A stretch of 55,076 nucleotides of DNA, taken from NCBI GenBank assembly GCA_030536575.1, contig JAUNPS010000023.1:16672-71747 (forward strand). Direction: 5' to 3'. Source of the DNA: Eubacteriales bacterium (lineage in GTDB: Bacteria; Bacillota; Clostridia; Lachnospirales; Lachnospiraceae). This document shows positions 17,613 to 26,254 of this stretch, piece by piece. The notes under the pieces are model-generated. The model had not been told where the DNA came from. It was given only the letters and a program-made list of their open reading frames with translations, and ran no database searches. The position numbers and the translations under genes are program-made. Numbering within the stretch: position 1 is the first letter of the stretch; every line of letters starts with the position of its first letter.

Positions 17613-19171
17613 TTTTTTTCTGTCTCCCGATACTGGGAAGGCGTCATCTGAAAACTTTTTCGAAATACCTGGGTAAAATAGGCCCCATCCTGAAACCCCA
17701 CTTCATTCGCGACGGCCGTCACATTCATTCCCGTGGTCTTCAGAAGATATTCCGCTTTTTTTAACCGCACCGCCAATAAACTTGCGCCAAAGTTTTCACC
17801 GGTTTCTTTTTTGAAAAGGCGGCTCAGATAGCTGCTGCTCACTCCCAGGATTTCCGCTGCCTGCGATAGTCCAAAATCGAACTCCATATAATGTTCCTGA
17901 ATAAGCAATTTCATGCGGCTGACCATATCCCTGCTGGCCGCTGCATAGTTTCCGACCATCTGGAAAAATTCCCGCAGATGATCTGCTTTCATCTCAAAAT
18001 TTTCCTGTTCATACTTGCTTCCATTGATCGTTTTCAGAGGCATTCCCAGCATCGCGCATACCTGCATTGCCTCAAAATGCAAATTTTTCAGCAAGATCAT
18101 CGCTGTCTCCACACTGCATTCTCCTGAAATCTTCTCCAGAATGTCCTCCAATTCCCTGCTGGCCTGCTCCGCATTTCCATTTTTCAGATGGTGAACCGCC
18201 GCTTGGATGTCTATGTATGCGCCGCTCCTTTTCTTCTGGCTTCTTTGTTCGATCACACAGCATTCTGTGGCAAAAAAACTTTCCTTTGATTCATCCACAC
18301 ATTGCTGGTAAATTCTTTGGAGCTCCTCTGCATTTTTATAGGTATCAGCCAGCATGCAGACGCAGATCGTTTCTCGCATTTCCGCTTTCTGAAATGCTTC
18401 CTTCACGTTTTCCATCGCGGCGCAAACAGCATGCCTGATCTGGCTCTCGCCCGCCCATTGCTCTGTTTCATGCGGAAGCTGGCACAGCACGGCCGTACCG
18501 ACCGTTGCCGTCCTGCAAAAAACCCGGAATCCCCGCCTTTCCAGCTCTCCCAGAAACGCTTCCTGCATCATGGAGCGGCAAACGTCCTCTTGGCCTAACG
18601 GAATGTTATGCAGCTTAAGCATCATCGCTGCCCCCGGATTTCGCAGCAGCTCATCCAGGTTTTTCTCCAATCCGGAGGCCAAAACCCGCGGCCCCTGGTG
18701 TGCGGCCTCGAACAGCAAAAAGGAGGAAGCATACCTCAGACTTACCTGATGTTCTCCTTCCAGACGTGACAGATTCTTCTGCCTGCTCTCTTCCTGTTCA
18801 ATGCGTTCAACCGCCTGGCGGACTGCCGTGAGCAGCATTTCCGGCTCCACAGGCTTCAGCACATAATCCGCAATCCCCAAACGGATCGCTTGCTGTGCAT
18901 AAGCGAAATCCGAATAAGCCGAAAGCAGAATAACCTGAACGTTCGGATAAAGCTGTGCGCATTTTTCCGCCAGCTCCAGGCCTGTGCAAAACGGCATCAC
19001 AATATCAGAAACTACAATGTCCGGTAACTGTTCCTCGATCAGCTTCAGGCCGTCCATCCCATTGGAAGCCGTTCCCGTCACGCGGCAATTCACGCTTTCC
19101 CAGTCAATTTTTGTCGATAAACCAGACAAGATCAACGGTTCATCGTCAATGATCACAACTCTTCGTTCCAT
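17603..19171 (-). CDS. YesN-type response regulator with AraC DNA-binding domain
   Basis: A 522-residue regulator. The receiver domain spans residues 1-120 ('VVIIDDEPLI', phosphoacceptor D56 in 'IVVSDIVMP', 'VLKPVE'). A long middle region contains no motif I can name. Two AraC-type helix-turn-helix units form the C-terminus ('ILGVSSSYLSRLFKKETGEN' and 'VANEVGFQDGAYFTQVFRKS'). It is co-transcribed with the sensor kinase, whose end overlaps its start by 19 bp. By analogy with other YesMN pairs it switches on the adjacent transporter operon at 16182-8210 when the sugar is present. No operator is recognised. Confidence 0.93.
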   Translation of the reverse strand: MERRVVIIDDEPLILSGLSTKIDWESVNCRVTGTASNGMDGLKLIEEQLPDIVVSDIVMPFCTGLELAEKCAQLYPNVQVILLSAYSDFAYAQQAIRLGIADYVLKPVEPEMLLTAVRQAVERIEQEESRQKNLSRLEGEHQVSLRYASSFLLFEAAHQGPRVLASGLEKNLDELLRNPGAAMMLKLHNIPLGQEDVCRSMMQEAFLGELERRGFRVFCRTATVGTAVLCQLPHETEQWAGESQIRHAVCAAMENVKEAFQKAEMRETICVCMLADTYKNAEELQRIYQQCVDESKESFFATECCVIEQRSQKKRSGAYIDIQAAVHHLKNGNAEQASRELEDILEKISGECSVETAMILLKNLHFEAMQVCAMLGMPLKTINGSKYEQENFEMKADHLREFFQMVGNYAAASRDMVSRMKLLIQEHYMEFDFGLSQAAEILGVSSSYLSRLFKKETGENFGASLLAVRLKKAEYLLKTTGMNVTAVANEVGFQDGAYFTQVFRKSFQMTPSQYRETEKNRE

Positions 19172-20925
19172 ACGCCTGCCTCCTTCGCATCTTCCGCATC
19201 CGGGAGGATCATCCGAACCACGGTTCCCCAGTCCAGACTGCTGGAAAATTCAATCCGCACCTGTTCGCCATAAATCAGTTGGAGCCTGTCGTTCAGGTTC
19301 CGGATGCCAATTCCGACTGCGGAGGTTTCATAGCCGTCTTTCTCTCCTGCCGCATAAGCATTGATCGCCTCTGTCCGTTCCGGAGGCATTCCCACGCCGT
19401 CGTCAAGAACGATGATCACAAGGTGCTCCTCTTCTCTGGAAACCGTAATCCGGACGGTTCCTTCCCCTCTGGATTTTATTCCGTGGATCACCGCATTTTC
19501 AACCAACGGCTGAATCGTCAGCCTTGGAATGCGGATTCCTTCTTCGCTGTCGTCACACAGAATCGAATATTCCAGTTTATCCTGCATCAGAATTTTATAG
19601 ATCAGGAGAAAATTTTCGGTCAGTTCCAGCTCCTGCTGCAAGGTAACCATACCTGGGCTGGCCATAATCGCATTCATAAGCTTGGAAAAGGCAACCGTTA
19701 CTTTCCGGATATCATCCTTTCGTCCATACTCCGCCAGCCAGTTCAGGCACTCAAAGGTATTGTACAGCATATGCGGATTGATCTGGAACTGCAATGCAGA
19801 GATCTGCGCATCTTTATAGGCCAGTTCACCTTTCAGAACCTGGTTGACCAGAATATCCGTTTTCTGCATCAGCTCGTTATAGGATTGGGCAAGCACCGCA
19901 ATTTCATCCTGACTGTCCGCGCTTACATGATCCGAGTAGTCTCCCGCCTCCGCGTGGCGGATGGAATGCACCATCGCCTCCAGGGGCTCTGTGATACGCC
20001 GCGCATTTCGAATCTGAAATACGGAACTCCCCACCGCCGCCGTAATGCCGATCACTACAATGGAAATAAATGCATACATATAAGCGTGCAGAACCGTACT
20101 GAGCCTGACAACCGAAATCGTATCCCAGCTTGTGGTATCACTGCTGCACCTGTTCAGCAGGACGAAACCGCTTCCAGGGAGATAGGCCAGGCTTTTTCCT
20201 GCCTTCATTTTTTCCATGATTTCAGGGAGCGTCTCTTCGAGCTGCTCTTCCGAATGGCTGCTGGTGATCACCTCTCCATTTTTGTCCAGAACGATCACAA
20301 GATTTTTTTTCGCCAGATTCTGAATATGCTTCTCGATTGCGGATATATCGTAAATGCAAAGCATATAGCCGATGGTATCCAGATTCTTTTTACTGTAAAT
20401 GATCCTTGAAAACATCAGACGGCCATCCGTCATTTGGCTGGAAACATTCCGATTTTGGTCAAACCAGTCGTCCTGAAGGGTTGGAAAAGTCTTTTTTCTG
20501 ACGCCTGACAGGAGGGTTCCGATCATGGTTTTCGGAACCTGATCCCGCTCGTAGAGATAGGTTCCTTTTAATTCCCGGCAATACATGCTGTTTTCGGTAA
20601 TCGCTGACTGCAGCAGAACATTGTCTTCTCCGTTCTCGTAAGCGGTACTGTCGTTCTCTGTAAGAATTTCCTGCACCACATCATCCATAGCAATGGTGTT
20701 CATGGTGCGTTTGAAGGAGGTCCACATGTCGTCGAAACGGTTGCTTAAGGAAAGCACCAGATTTTGATTTGTCTCTTCCGCGTCTTTCAGCATGGAACGC
20801 ACCAAAATCAGGGCGGTCAGAATCTCAATTGACAGGATTAGGACGACGATCAAGCTCAGATTCCACGTGATCATGCGGCGGCGGATGCTGTTTTTGCAGG
20901 TTTCTTTCTGTTTTTTCTTTGGCAT
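19153..20925 (-). CDS. YesM-type sensor histidine kinase
   Basis: A 590-residue membrane kinase. Membrane helices lie at about 20-42 (LSLIVVLILSIEILTALILV) and 282-304, flanking an extracellular Cache-like sensor. A HAMP linker follows ('RRITEPLEAMVHSIRHAEAG'), then the His_kinase domain with the phosphorylated histidine in 'FQINPHMLYNTFECLNW', the N-box 'IQPLVENAVIHGIKSRGEG' and the G-box 'LDDGVGMPP' and 'GIGIRNLNDRL'. It senses an extracellular signal, probably the bound sugar or binding protein, and phosphorylates the overlapping response regulator. A promoter lies at 20965-20994. Confidence 0.93.
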   Translation of the reverse strand: MPKKKQKETCKNSIRRRMITWNLSLIVVLILSIEILTALILVRSMLKDAEETNQNLVLSLSNRFDDMWTSFKRTMNTIAMDDVVQEILTENDSTAYENGEDNVLLQSAITENSMYCRELKGTYLYERDQVPKTMIGTLLSGVRKKTFPTLQDDWFDQNRNVSSQMTDGRLMFSRIIYSKKNLDTIGYMLCIYDISAIEKHIQNLAKKNLVIVLDKNGEVITSSHSEEQLEETLPEIMEKMKAGKSLAYLPGSGFVLLNRCSSDTTSWDTISVVRLSTVLHAYMYAFISIVVIGITAAVGSSVFQIRNARRITEPLEAMVHSIRHAEAGDYSDHVSADSQDEIAVLAQSYNELMQKTDILVNQVLKGELAYKDAQISALQFQINPHMLYNTFECLNWLAEYGRKDDIRKVTVAFSKLMNAIMASPGMVTLQQELELTENFLLIYKILMQDKLEYSILCDDSEEGIRIPRLTIQPLVENAVIHGIKSRGEGTVRITVSREEEHLVIIVLDDGVGMPPERTEAINAYAAGEKDGYETSAVGIGIRNLNDRLQLIYGEQVRIEFSSSLDWGTVVRMILPDAEDAKEAGVWNEEL

Positions 20926-20964
20926 TTGGCGGGCCTTTCTGAATTGGAGTTCTCGGTTTGCTAT

Positions 20965-20994
20965 ATTGTAGCACAGATTTCTTTTTCAGTCCAA
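20965..20994 (-). promoter_or_regulatory. Promoter of the sensor kinase/response regulator genes
   Basis: TTGGAC (20989-20994) and TACAAT (20965-20970) on the minus strand with an 18-bp spacer, 40 bp before the kinase start codon. Confidence 0.6.
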
Positions 20995-21039
20995 TTTCAG
21001 AACCGTTGACATGCCTGCCTTTTTTGCTAATTATTCCAG

Positions 21040-21660
21040 CGCCTCATACCGGAACTCCGTAAACCTGGCCACCGCCCCCGTCTCCCTCTCCGAAAACGCA
21101 AACAGCCCCGCCCTGGGCAACGCCCTGCTCACAGTAGCCCCTGTCATCCTCCAGCACATCCCGCCCGACAAAGGGCCCATCCAGCGATTCTGCCGTAAAG
21201 CAGGCCTCCGTGCGCATCCAAAAAAGGCCTCTCAAACAACCCCAGCCGGAACTTCATTTCCAGAACCGACCTGGCCGCTCGGTCTACCGCGTCCCGGAGC
21301 GCCGCATCCTCCGCAAACGTTTCCAGCCGCTGGCTCCCTGTTAATGGAACTGTAGCAGGGCATGATTCCCCATCATCCCTGCCTCCGTAATGGCCGCCTG
21401 GAACGGCCTTCCGTAAATTTCCCGCAAAGCCAGCGCAGGGACTTCCCCATATGTCTCTCCCTGTCTCCCACAACGGGAATCCCGAAAAATTCCAGCACCG
21501 GGGGCGAAAACCTGCGAAACGCCCGCAGCATCAGCCCGCACAGTCCCTCGCTGTGGAAAATTGCAGGGATTCCAAAACGGCTCTTCTCCATGATGCGCTT
21601 CTGTATCCGGCGCTGAAAAGCCGCCGCTTCCTCCGCCGATCTCCAACCTCACCCGAAAAA
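21040..21660 (-). pseudogene. Decayed GH3 beta-glycosidase fragment
   Basis: Several minus-strand frames together spell pieces of a GH3 enzyme. Reading downstream from 21652 these are 'EEAAAFQRRIQKRIMEKSRF' and 'GIPAIFHSEGLCGLM' in one frame, 'FRDSRCGRQGETYGEVPALA' and 'GRPFQAAITEAGMM' in a second, and 'AARSVLEMKFRLGLFERPFL' in a third. The order matches GH3 barrel sequence, but hundreds of residues are missing and the frame changes at least twice. A last piece near 21044-21200 ('GPFVGRDVLEDDRGYCEQGV') may come from another carbohydrate enzyme. It joins directly to a truncated sensor gene upstream. No functional product is expected. Confidence 0.75.
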
Positions 21661-22113
21661 GGGATACCTGCCGGCTCCCCAGGGAAAATCCCGCTCCAGA
21701 TCATCCGCTGACCAGACCGCCGCCGCTGAAGCGCTCCATGTTCCATCCATTCCCAGGAGGATGGTTTCGCAGCTTACGCCGTTTTCCTGGATGATGCCTT
21801 CCAGGAGCGTCTTGCTTGTCTCGTATTCCAGGGTGTTTTCGGAATAGCAGACAGACCAGTAGGATGAGTCGCCGTAGTCCATGTCGGCCAGCCAGATCAG
21901 GGACTGGTTGATCGTGTTCAATCTTTCATCCCAGTAGGCGAAGTAGGTTTCCAGGGAGTCCTGGTAATTTTCCATGGTTTGGCGGCGCATGGCGTTGATG
22001 CTGGTCATGCTGACGGCTTCGACGCAGACCAGGATGACGGTGGTCAGGAGGATCAGGAGGGTGAGGCTCCGGACGGTGACGGAGGTGCGGTAGGTGTTCC
22101 ATAGACGTTTCAT
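21649..22113 (-). pseudogene. Truncated sensor-kinase N-terminus
   Basis: An open frame of 154 residues starting MKRLWNTYRTSVTVRSLTLL with one membrane helix (about residues 14-36), then an extracellular stretch 'YQDSLETYFAYWDERLNTIN' typical of the sensor part of YesM-like kinases. It stops at 'RYPFFG' where GH3-like sequence begins, so the second membrane helix, HAMP and kinase domains are missing. A start codon with GGAAAGGAACCC upstream remains. It could still make a membrane peptide but is most simply a remnant from a deletion that fused two sugar-locus genes. Confidence 0.65.
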
Positions 22114-22221
22114 TGGGTGGGTTCCTTTCCTGGGTGAGTGGGGATTATGGTTTGATTATAATGAGAGGAGAGGAAAAATGCAATCCCTGTCTGCGCAGGG
22201 AGTCCGCATCGCCGCCCTGTT

Positions 22222-22282
22222 CCTGAATCACGTTCTTACGTACCTGAGCAATTAAGTGCCCAGCTACTGTTGAATAATAACC
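22222..22282. repeat. Truncated copy of the dispersed palindromic repeat
   Basis: CCTGAATCACGTTCTTACG onward, through the TACCTGAGCA hairpin arm to CAGCTACTGT, matches the right-hand half of the elements at 8058-8199 and 50281-50419. The left half is missing and the hairpin arms have diverged. Apart from a GC-rich stretch near 22180-22215, I see nothing else in the 274-bp gap. Confidence 0.7.
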
Positions 22283-22387
22283 CCCGCTCCTCAAAAGCTT
22301 TCTGTCAGCCCGTCTATGTTTACGTAGGAACCAATATTCCGGACAAAACGGCTCAAAAAAAGAAAGCAGTCTCTAAGACTGCCTTCC

Positions 22388-23617
22388 TTAGATCAGATTG
22401 CAGGGAATGAAGCAATTTTTCTCATCAATCGGAATCACTTCCTCGCACATGCAGATAATCCCGCCGCTTCCCCGCTCCAGTTTCGCTTTGTCAAGCAATT
22501 CATACTTTTTGACTTCCCTCCGGTCGGGATTCGCAGATTTTTTAATTTCCAGCGGATGGATGATTCCATTTTCTTCCACAAACAGATCGATTTCTTTGGC
22601 GTTGGAATCGCGATAATAGGTCAGATTCGCTTTTGAAGATGCATAGGCAAAATTTTTGAGTAATTCCATCACAACAAAGTTCTCAAAATAATGCCCACTG
22701 GCCGCGCCGTTCATCAGGGTATCCCTAGTCAGCCACATGGATAAATATGCGCATAGTCCGGTATCACAAAAATACAGTTTCGGTGTTTTCGTGAGTCGTT
22801 TTAATTCGTTATTCGCATAGGGCTGCAGCAGATAAAGAATTCCCATCCCCTGGAGAAGCCGCACCCATTCCTTGGCCGTGGGCTGTGAAATTTCCGCTGC
22901 ATCCGCCAGTGTTTTATAATTGACCTGCTCCGCAGTCAGGGCAGCGCAGGCGTTCAGGAACTTCCGGAAACGGATCGTGTCCGTAATGCCGCCTTCTTCT
23001 GACACATCACGCATGAGGTACGTTTCGATATAGGAATTATAATATTCCTGTCTCTGTTCCGCATCCGCCAGCAATACGTCCGGCATCCCTCCCCGCCAGA
23101 TCGTTTCGAAAATATTTACAATATCATTCTTTTTCGTGAGGTGCTGTCTTTCTAACAGACAAGAAAGGGAAAAATCAAGTTCGTTTGGGAATGTCTGTCC
23201 CTCTGTCTCTTTTCGCGACAGGCTGTAAAGCTCCAAAATTCCAATCCGTCCGGCCAGCGTTTCACGAATATTTTTCATTATTTGATACTGCTGGGAGCCA
23301 GTCAGCCAGAACAGGCCCCGTTCTTCGCTTGCATCGCATAGAATTTTGATCTGTTCAAACAGTTCTGGAGCTTTTTGGATTTCATCGATGATGACCGGCG
23401 GCTTATACGTCTGGAAAAACAGGACTGGATCGGATTTGGCGAGCATCCGGGCCATAGTGTTATCCATAGAGACATAGGTACGGTGCTGTTCTGCTGCCAA
23501 GTGTTTCAGCATCGTAGTCTTACCGACCTGCCTTGCGCCTGTTACAAGAACTGCCTTAAAAAAAGAACTCATACGTAAAAATTTTCGTTCCAGTGCACGC
23601 TCTAAATAGTCCATCAT
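22388..23617 (-). CDS. AAA_14 / DUF4143 ATPase
   Basis: A 409-residue P-loop ATPase. Walker A is 'VTGARQVGKTTMLKHL' at about residues 25-40 and Walker B 'PVIIDEIQKAPELFEQI' near 74-90, with 'LFWLTGSQQYQIMKNIRETL' after it. The C-terminal DUF4143 half contains 'GHYFENFVVMELLKNFAY' and the nuclease-like 'NAKEIDLFVEENGIIHPLEI' followed by K-K-S. Such proteins are widespread in gut anaerobes and their cellular role is not settled. The start is set by AAGGAGGTGC just before ATGATG. It has its own promoter and a striking dyad upstream, and is a single-gene unit. Confidence 0.92.
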   Translation of the reverse strand: MMDYLERALERKFLRMSSFFKAVLVTGARQVGKTTMLKHLAAEQHRTYVSMDNTMARMLAKSDPVLFFQTYKPPVIIDEIQKAPELFEQIKILCDASEERGLFWLTGSQQYQIMKNIRETLAGRIGILELYSLSRKETEGQTFPNELDFSLSCLLERQHLTKKNDIVNIFETIWRGGMPDVLLADAEQRQEYYNSYIETYLMRDVSEEGGITDTIRFRKFLNACAALTAEQVNYKTLADAAEISQPTAKEWVRLLQGMGILYLLQPYANNELKRLTKTPKLYFCDTGLCAYLSMWLTRDTLMNGAASGHYFENFVVMELLKNFAYASSKANLTYYRDSNAKEIDLFVEENGIIHPLEIKKSANPDRREVKKYELLDKAKLERGSGGIICMCEEVIPIDEKNCFIPCNLI

Positions 23618-23627
23618 GCACCTCCTT

Positions 23628-23665
23628 TTTAGGATAAAATAAATTTTTCTTTATTTTATCCTAAA
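23628..23665. promoter_or_regulatory. 16-bp perfect inverted repeat over the AAA_14 gene promoter
   Basis: TTTAGGATAAAATAAA (23628-23643), loop of six, TTTATTTTATCCTAAA (23650-23665). It covers the -10 box and the start of the mRNA and ends next to the ribosome site. It may be an operator, possibly autoregulatory, or an RNA hairpin. Confidence 0.7.
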
Positions 23666-23681
23666 TATTGTTTCCTGTCAA
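23653..23681 (-). promoter_or_regulatory. Promoter of the AAA_14 ATPase gene
   Basis: Consensus -35 TTGACA (23676-23681) and -10 TAAAAT (23653-23658) on the minus strand, 17-bp spacer. The -35 overlaps the last codons of the GH20-like gene. The dyad at 23628-23665 covers the -10. Confidence 0.75.
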
Positions 23682-26167
23682 CGTTTTTTCACCACCCACA
23701 CCTCACTCACATTGCACGGCACAAGCCTCCCATACGTCTCCCATTTCAGCCTCAGGCATCCGTCCCTATAGGCATCCCCCGGCAGCTCATACCGATACGT
23801 CAGCTCCGGGTCTTCTCCCTTCCGGAATTTCCGCTCAATGGACGAGGCAAGGCACGTCTCTCCCGCCCAAAGCCGGATATCCACCCGCTCCTGCCGCATC
23901 AAATCCGGATAAGTCACCCAGAGTTCATAGGCCGCATCCGGCTCCAGCCCTTCCAGGCTCACCACCAGCGGCGTCCCGTACAGCGTCCGCGCCCCATGCA
24001 GCCACTTCGTCGAAATCGGAACCTCGTCATACCACCCGATTTTCTGGTACATTTCCATCGCCATATGGCTCTGGTGCGCCAGAAGGGGGCTTTTCAGGAA
24101 ACCGGGGTCTTCTTCCCACTTTCCGGTTTTTTGGACGTGGCGGAAGCCTTCCGGGCTTCCCAGGTGGAGGTACTGGCCGCCTTCTCCCGGGTCGCAGCGG
24201 TGAAGCATTTGGGACAGCGCCTGCTGTCTTTCAGGTTCGCTTTCCAGTTTTTCGATTCTGGTGAAGGTGGCGTTCATCCACTGGGAATCGTTCAGGGCCA
24301 TGTTCAGGGTGTCAAGCCAGGCGCCGCGGTCGAGGTTCTGGCCTTTGTGACGGGTGGTGGTAAGCTGGATTTTGCAGCTTTCGTAGAGGTCGTCTGCTAG
24401 TTTCTGCATGCGGAAGCGCTCGGCCACGCCCACAGGTTCTGTGTAGGTTTTCGCGAGAATGCGCCGCGCTTCACGGATCAGGCTGAGGCTGTCTTTCGCA
24501 TATCCGCCGTCCGCCAGCCCGTTTTCCGAACCCGCGCCCTGGCCATCTTTCGCGCATCCGCCGTCCGCCAGCTCATTTTCCGGACCCGTGCCCTGGCCCG
24601 CCTTCAGTCCGTTCTCCAGCGCCCGGTAAGCCTCCCGCTCCACCTCCTGGTCATGCGCATACCGGATCTTCGTCTGATAATCCCCCAGCACCCGCAGAAG
24701 CAGCATCTGATACCGGTAATTCCCCCGCACCGCCTCCGACGCCCGCCGGTCAATCTCCATCATCTCCCGATACGCCCATTCAATCGTCTCATTCTCCAGA
24801 ATCTTCCCCCGCCAGCTCTCCTCAAGCCGCAGAAAAATCTCCGCCAATCCATCCTCCAAATCCGGATCAATAAAATACCGCACATACTCCCGAACCGTCT
24901 TTTCCGGCCCTTCCCCGCTCCGATAGTCCAGCATTCCCCAAACCATCTTATTCACATCATCATGAATTCCTTCCGAATAGGTAATCGAACCCATCACATA
25001 CGGCTCATGATGCTTATGGATCGCTTCCAGCGCAAAAGGCCGCGCATTGTAACTCTCCCGTCCCAACGTATACGAAAAAGCCTCATCCCAGTCCGGCACC
25101 TCAAACTGGCTCCCGATATTATGCGTAATATCCGGATAATGCCGGATCGTCCGCCGATACTTCTCCGGAACCTTTTCATACATCTCGGCAATGGAATCCT
25201 TCTCCCACGGTCCAAAGCAGACGCCGTACAGCCATTCCGGCTCCTTTTGCACTTCCCGGTAAAACTCCTCATACCAGCTTTCGGAGGGCGCGAACACCTG
25301 GGGCGCCACCCAGATTTTGGCATCCGGATGATACTTATGGAGAATCCCGGCCGCGGCCTCGGAAGCCTGGAACATCTCATGCGGCGGCAAATCTCCCGGA
25401 TCGCCCGCCGGGATCAGAAGCCCGTCAATGTACGGGACTTCCCGGAAAATTTCTTCCCGCTCCCGCATTTCCATCTCAAACTCCTCGCCTTCGATGCTGA
25501 GGCTCAGGTAAGGATACCATACATGCACTTCCATCCCGTAGGAATGAATGATCCGCGAAAGGTTTTTCATCATCTCCAATGGATTTCGCTTAAAATGGGA
25601 AGAATACAGGTGATCGTCCGTCCGGGGCGGAAGGATTTCAATGGAGTTCGAGCCGAAAATCAAAAGATCGCGGATATAGCGTTCGTATTCGGTTTCCGTC
25701 CAGGCCGGACAGGTATTTTGCTTGTCGCGGTAGCCGAGCTGGTGGCCGCGCATTGCACAGGACGGGCGCACCCGCATGTTTTTCAGCCCATCGCCGATTC
25801 CGATTTTCCCGTCTTTCAGATACAGATTCCGCAAGACCTCGGAACCCCCGTACAGAAATCCCCGCTTATCCCCGGCAGAAATGCGCAGTTCCCCCGCATC
25901 CCGCTCCAGCAGGAATTCCTCCGGCCCAAGGCCCGCCCGGTAAGCCAGGCGAATCAAAAAATCACATGCCGCACATCCGTCCGCGCCAGCCCCGGTTCCG
26001 TCACCCGCAGGCCCCTCCGCGCGGCCCTCTCCGTCCCAAAAAACCGGAACCCGCACCCCGCATCGCAGCTCCACCTCCTCCCTCAGGAAGCGCGCCGCCT
26101 CCCGCATCTTCTTCCGTTCCTCTTCCACCAAAATCCCCAGTCTCTCCACAAAACAATACGTCATCAT
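23678..26167 (-). CDS. Large glycoside hydrolase with GH20-like N-terminal domain, family unassigned
   Basis: An 829-residue cytoplasmic protein without signal peptide. The N-terminal 'AGELRISAGDKRGFLYGGSE' looks like the small domain before GH20/GH67-type barrels. The barrel opens 'MRGHQLGYRDKQNTCPAWTE', with 'FGSNSIEILPPRTDD' and 'GMEVHVWYPYLSLSIEGEE' following. Later 'DAKIWVAPQVFAP' and 'YVMGSITYSEGIHDDVNKMV' complete it. The C-terminal beta region ends 'VPCNVSEVWVVKK'. Catalytic acids are not certain; E-D pairs in 'PPRTDD' and 'YSEGIHDD' are candidates. Near the middle is a low-complexity insert with two copies of a 20-residue repeat ('ENELADGGCAKDGQGAG', 'ENGLADGGYAKD'). The start is M-M-T-Y, placed by AGGAGAGG. 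It is the last gene of the IclR-controlled operon. Confidence 0.72.
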   Translation of the reverse strand: MMTYCFVERLGILVEEERKKMREAARFLREEVELRCGVRVPVFWDGEGRAEGPAGDGTGAGADGCAACDFLIRLAYRAGLGPEEFLLERDAGELRISAGDKRGFLYGGSEVLRNLYLKDGKIGIGDGLKNMRVRPSCAMRGHQLGYRDKQNTCPAWTETEYERYIRDLLIFGSNSIEILPPRTDDHLYSSHFKRNPLEMMKNLSRIIHSYGMEVHVWYPYLSLSIEGEEFEMEMREREEIFREVPYIDGLLIPAGDPGDLPPHEMFQASEAAAGILHKYHPDAKIWVAPQVFAPSESWYEEFYREVQKEPEWLYGVCFGPWEKDSIAEMYEKVPEKYRRTIRHYPDITHNIGSQFEVPDWDEAFSYTLGRESYNARPFALEAIHKHHEPYVMGSITYSEGIHDDVNKMVWGMLDYRSGEGPEKTVREYVRYFIDPDLEDGLAEIFLRLEESWRGKILENETIEWAYREMMEIDRRASEAVRGNYRYQMLLLRVLGDYQTKIRYAHDQEVEREAYRALENGLKAGQGTGPENELADGGCAKDGQGAGSENGLADGGYAKDSLSLIREARRILAKTYTEPVGVAERFRMQKLADDLYESCKIQLTTTRHKGQNLDRGAWLDTLNMALNDSQWMNATFTRIEKLESEPERQQALSQMLHRCDPGEGGQYLHLGSPEGFRHVQKTGKWEEDPGFLKSPLLAHQSHMAMEMYQKIGWYDEVPISTKWLHGARTLYGTPLVVSLEGLEPDAAYELWVTYPDLMRQERVDIRLWAGETCLASSIERKFRKGEDPELTYRYELPGDAYRDGCLRLKWETYGRLVPCNVSEVWVVKKR

Positions 26168-26191
26168 CCAATCCTCTCCTCTCATCACAAA

Positions 26192-26214
26192 GGGCTGCTG
26201 ACATCCAGCAGCCC
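26192..26214 (-). terminator. Intercistronic hairpin after the binding-protein gene
   Basis: GGGCTGCTG, loop GATGT, CAGCAGCCC on the minus strand, a 9-bp perfect stem followed by only TTTGT. It lies between the binding-protein stop and the glycosidase start. It may act as a weak terminator or mRNA stabiliser that keeps the enzyme below the binding protein. A relic of the dispersed repeat end (CTGTCTAAACAGTAAC) is nearby at 26226-26241. Confidence 0.6.
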
Positions 26215-26254
26215 CTCGCTCGTTCCTGTCTAAACAGTAACCCCTGTTCCTCTC

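Noticed and set aside
24653-26233. Open frame of 526 codons on the plus strand opposite the GH20-like gene
   Set aside because: It is His/Arg/Pro-rich, has no ribosome site and mirrors the codon bias of the minus-strand gene, which has real domain motifs.
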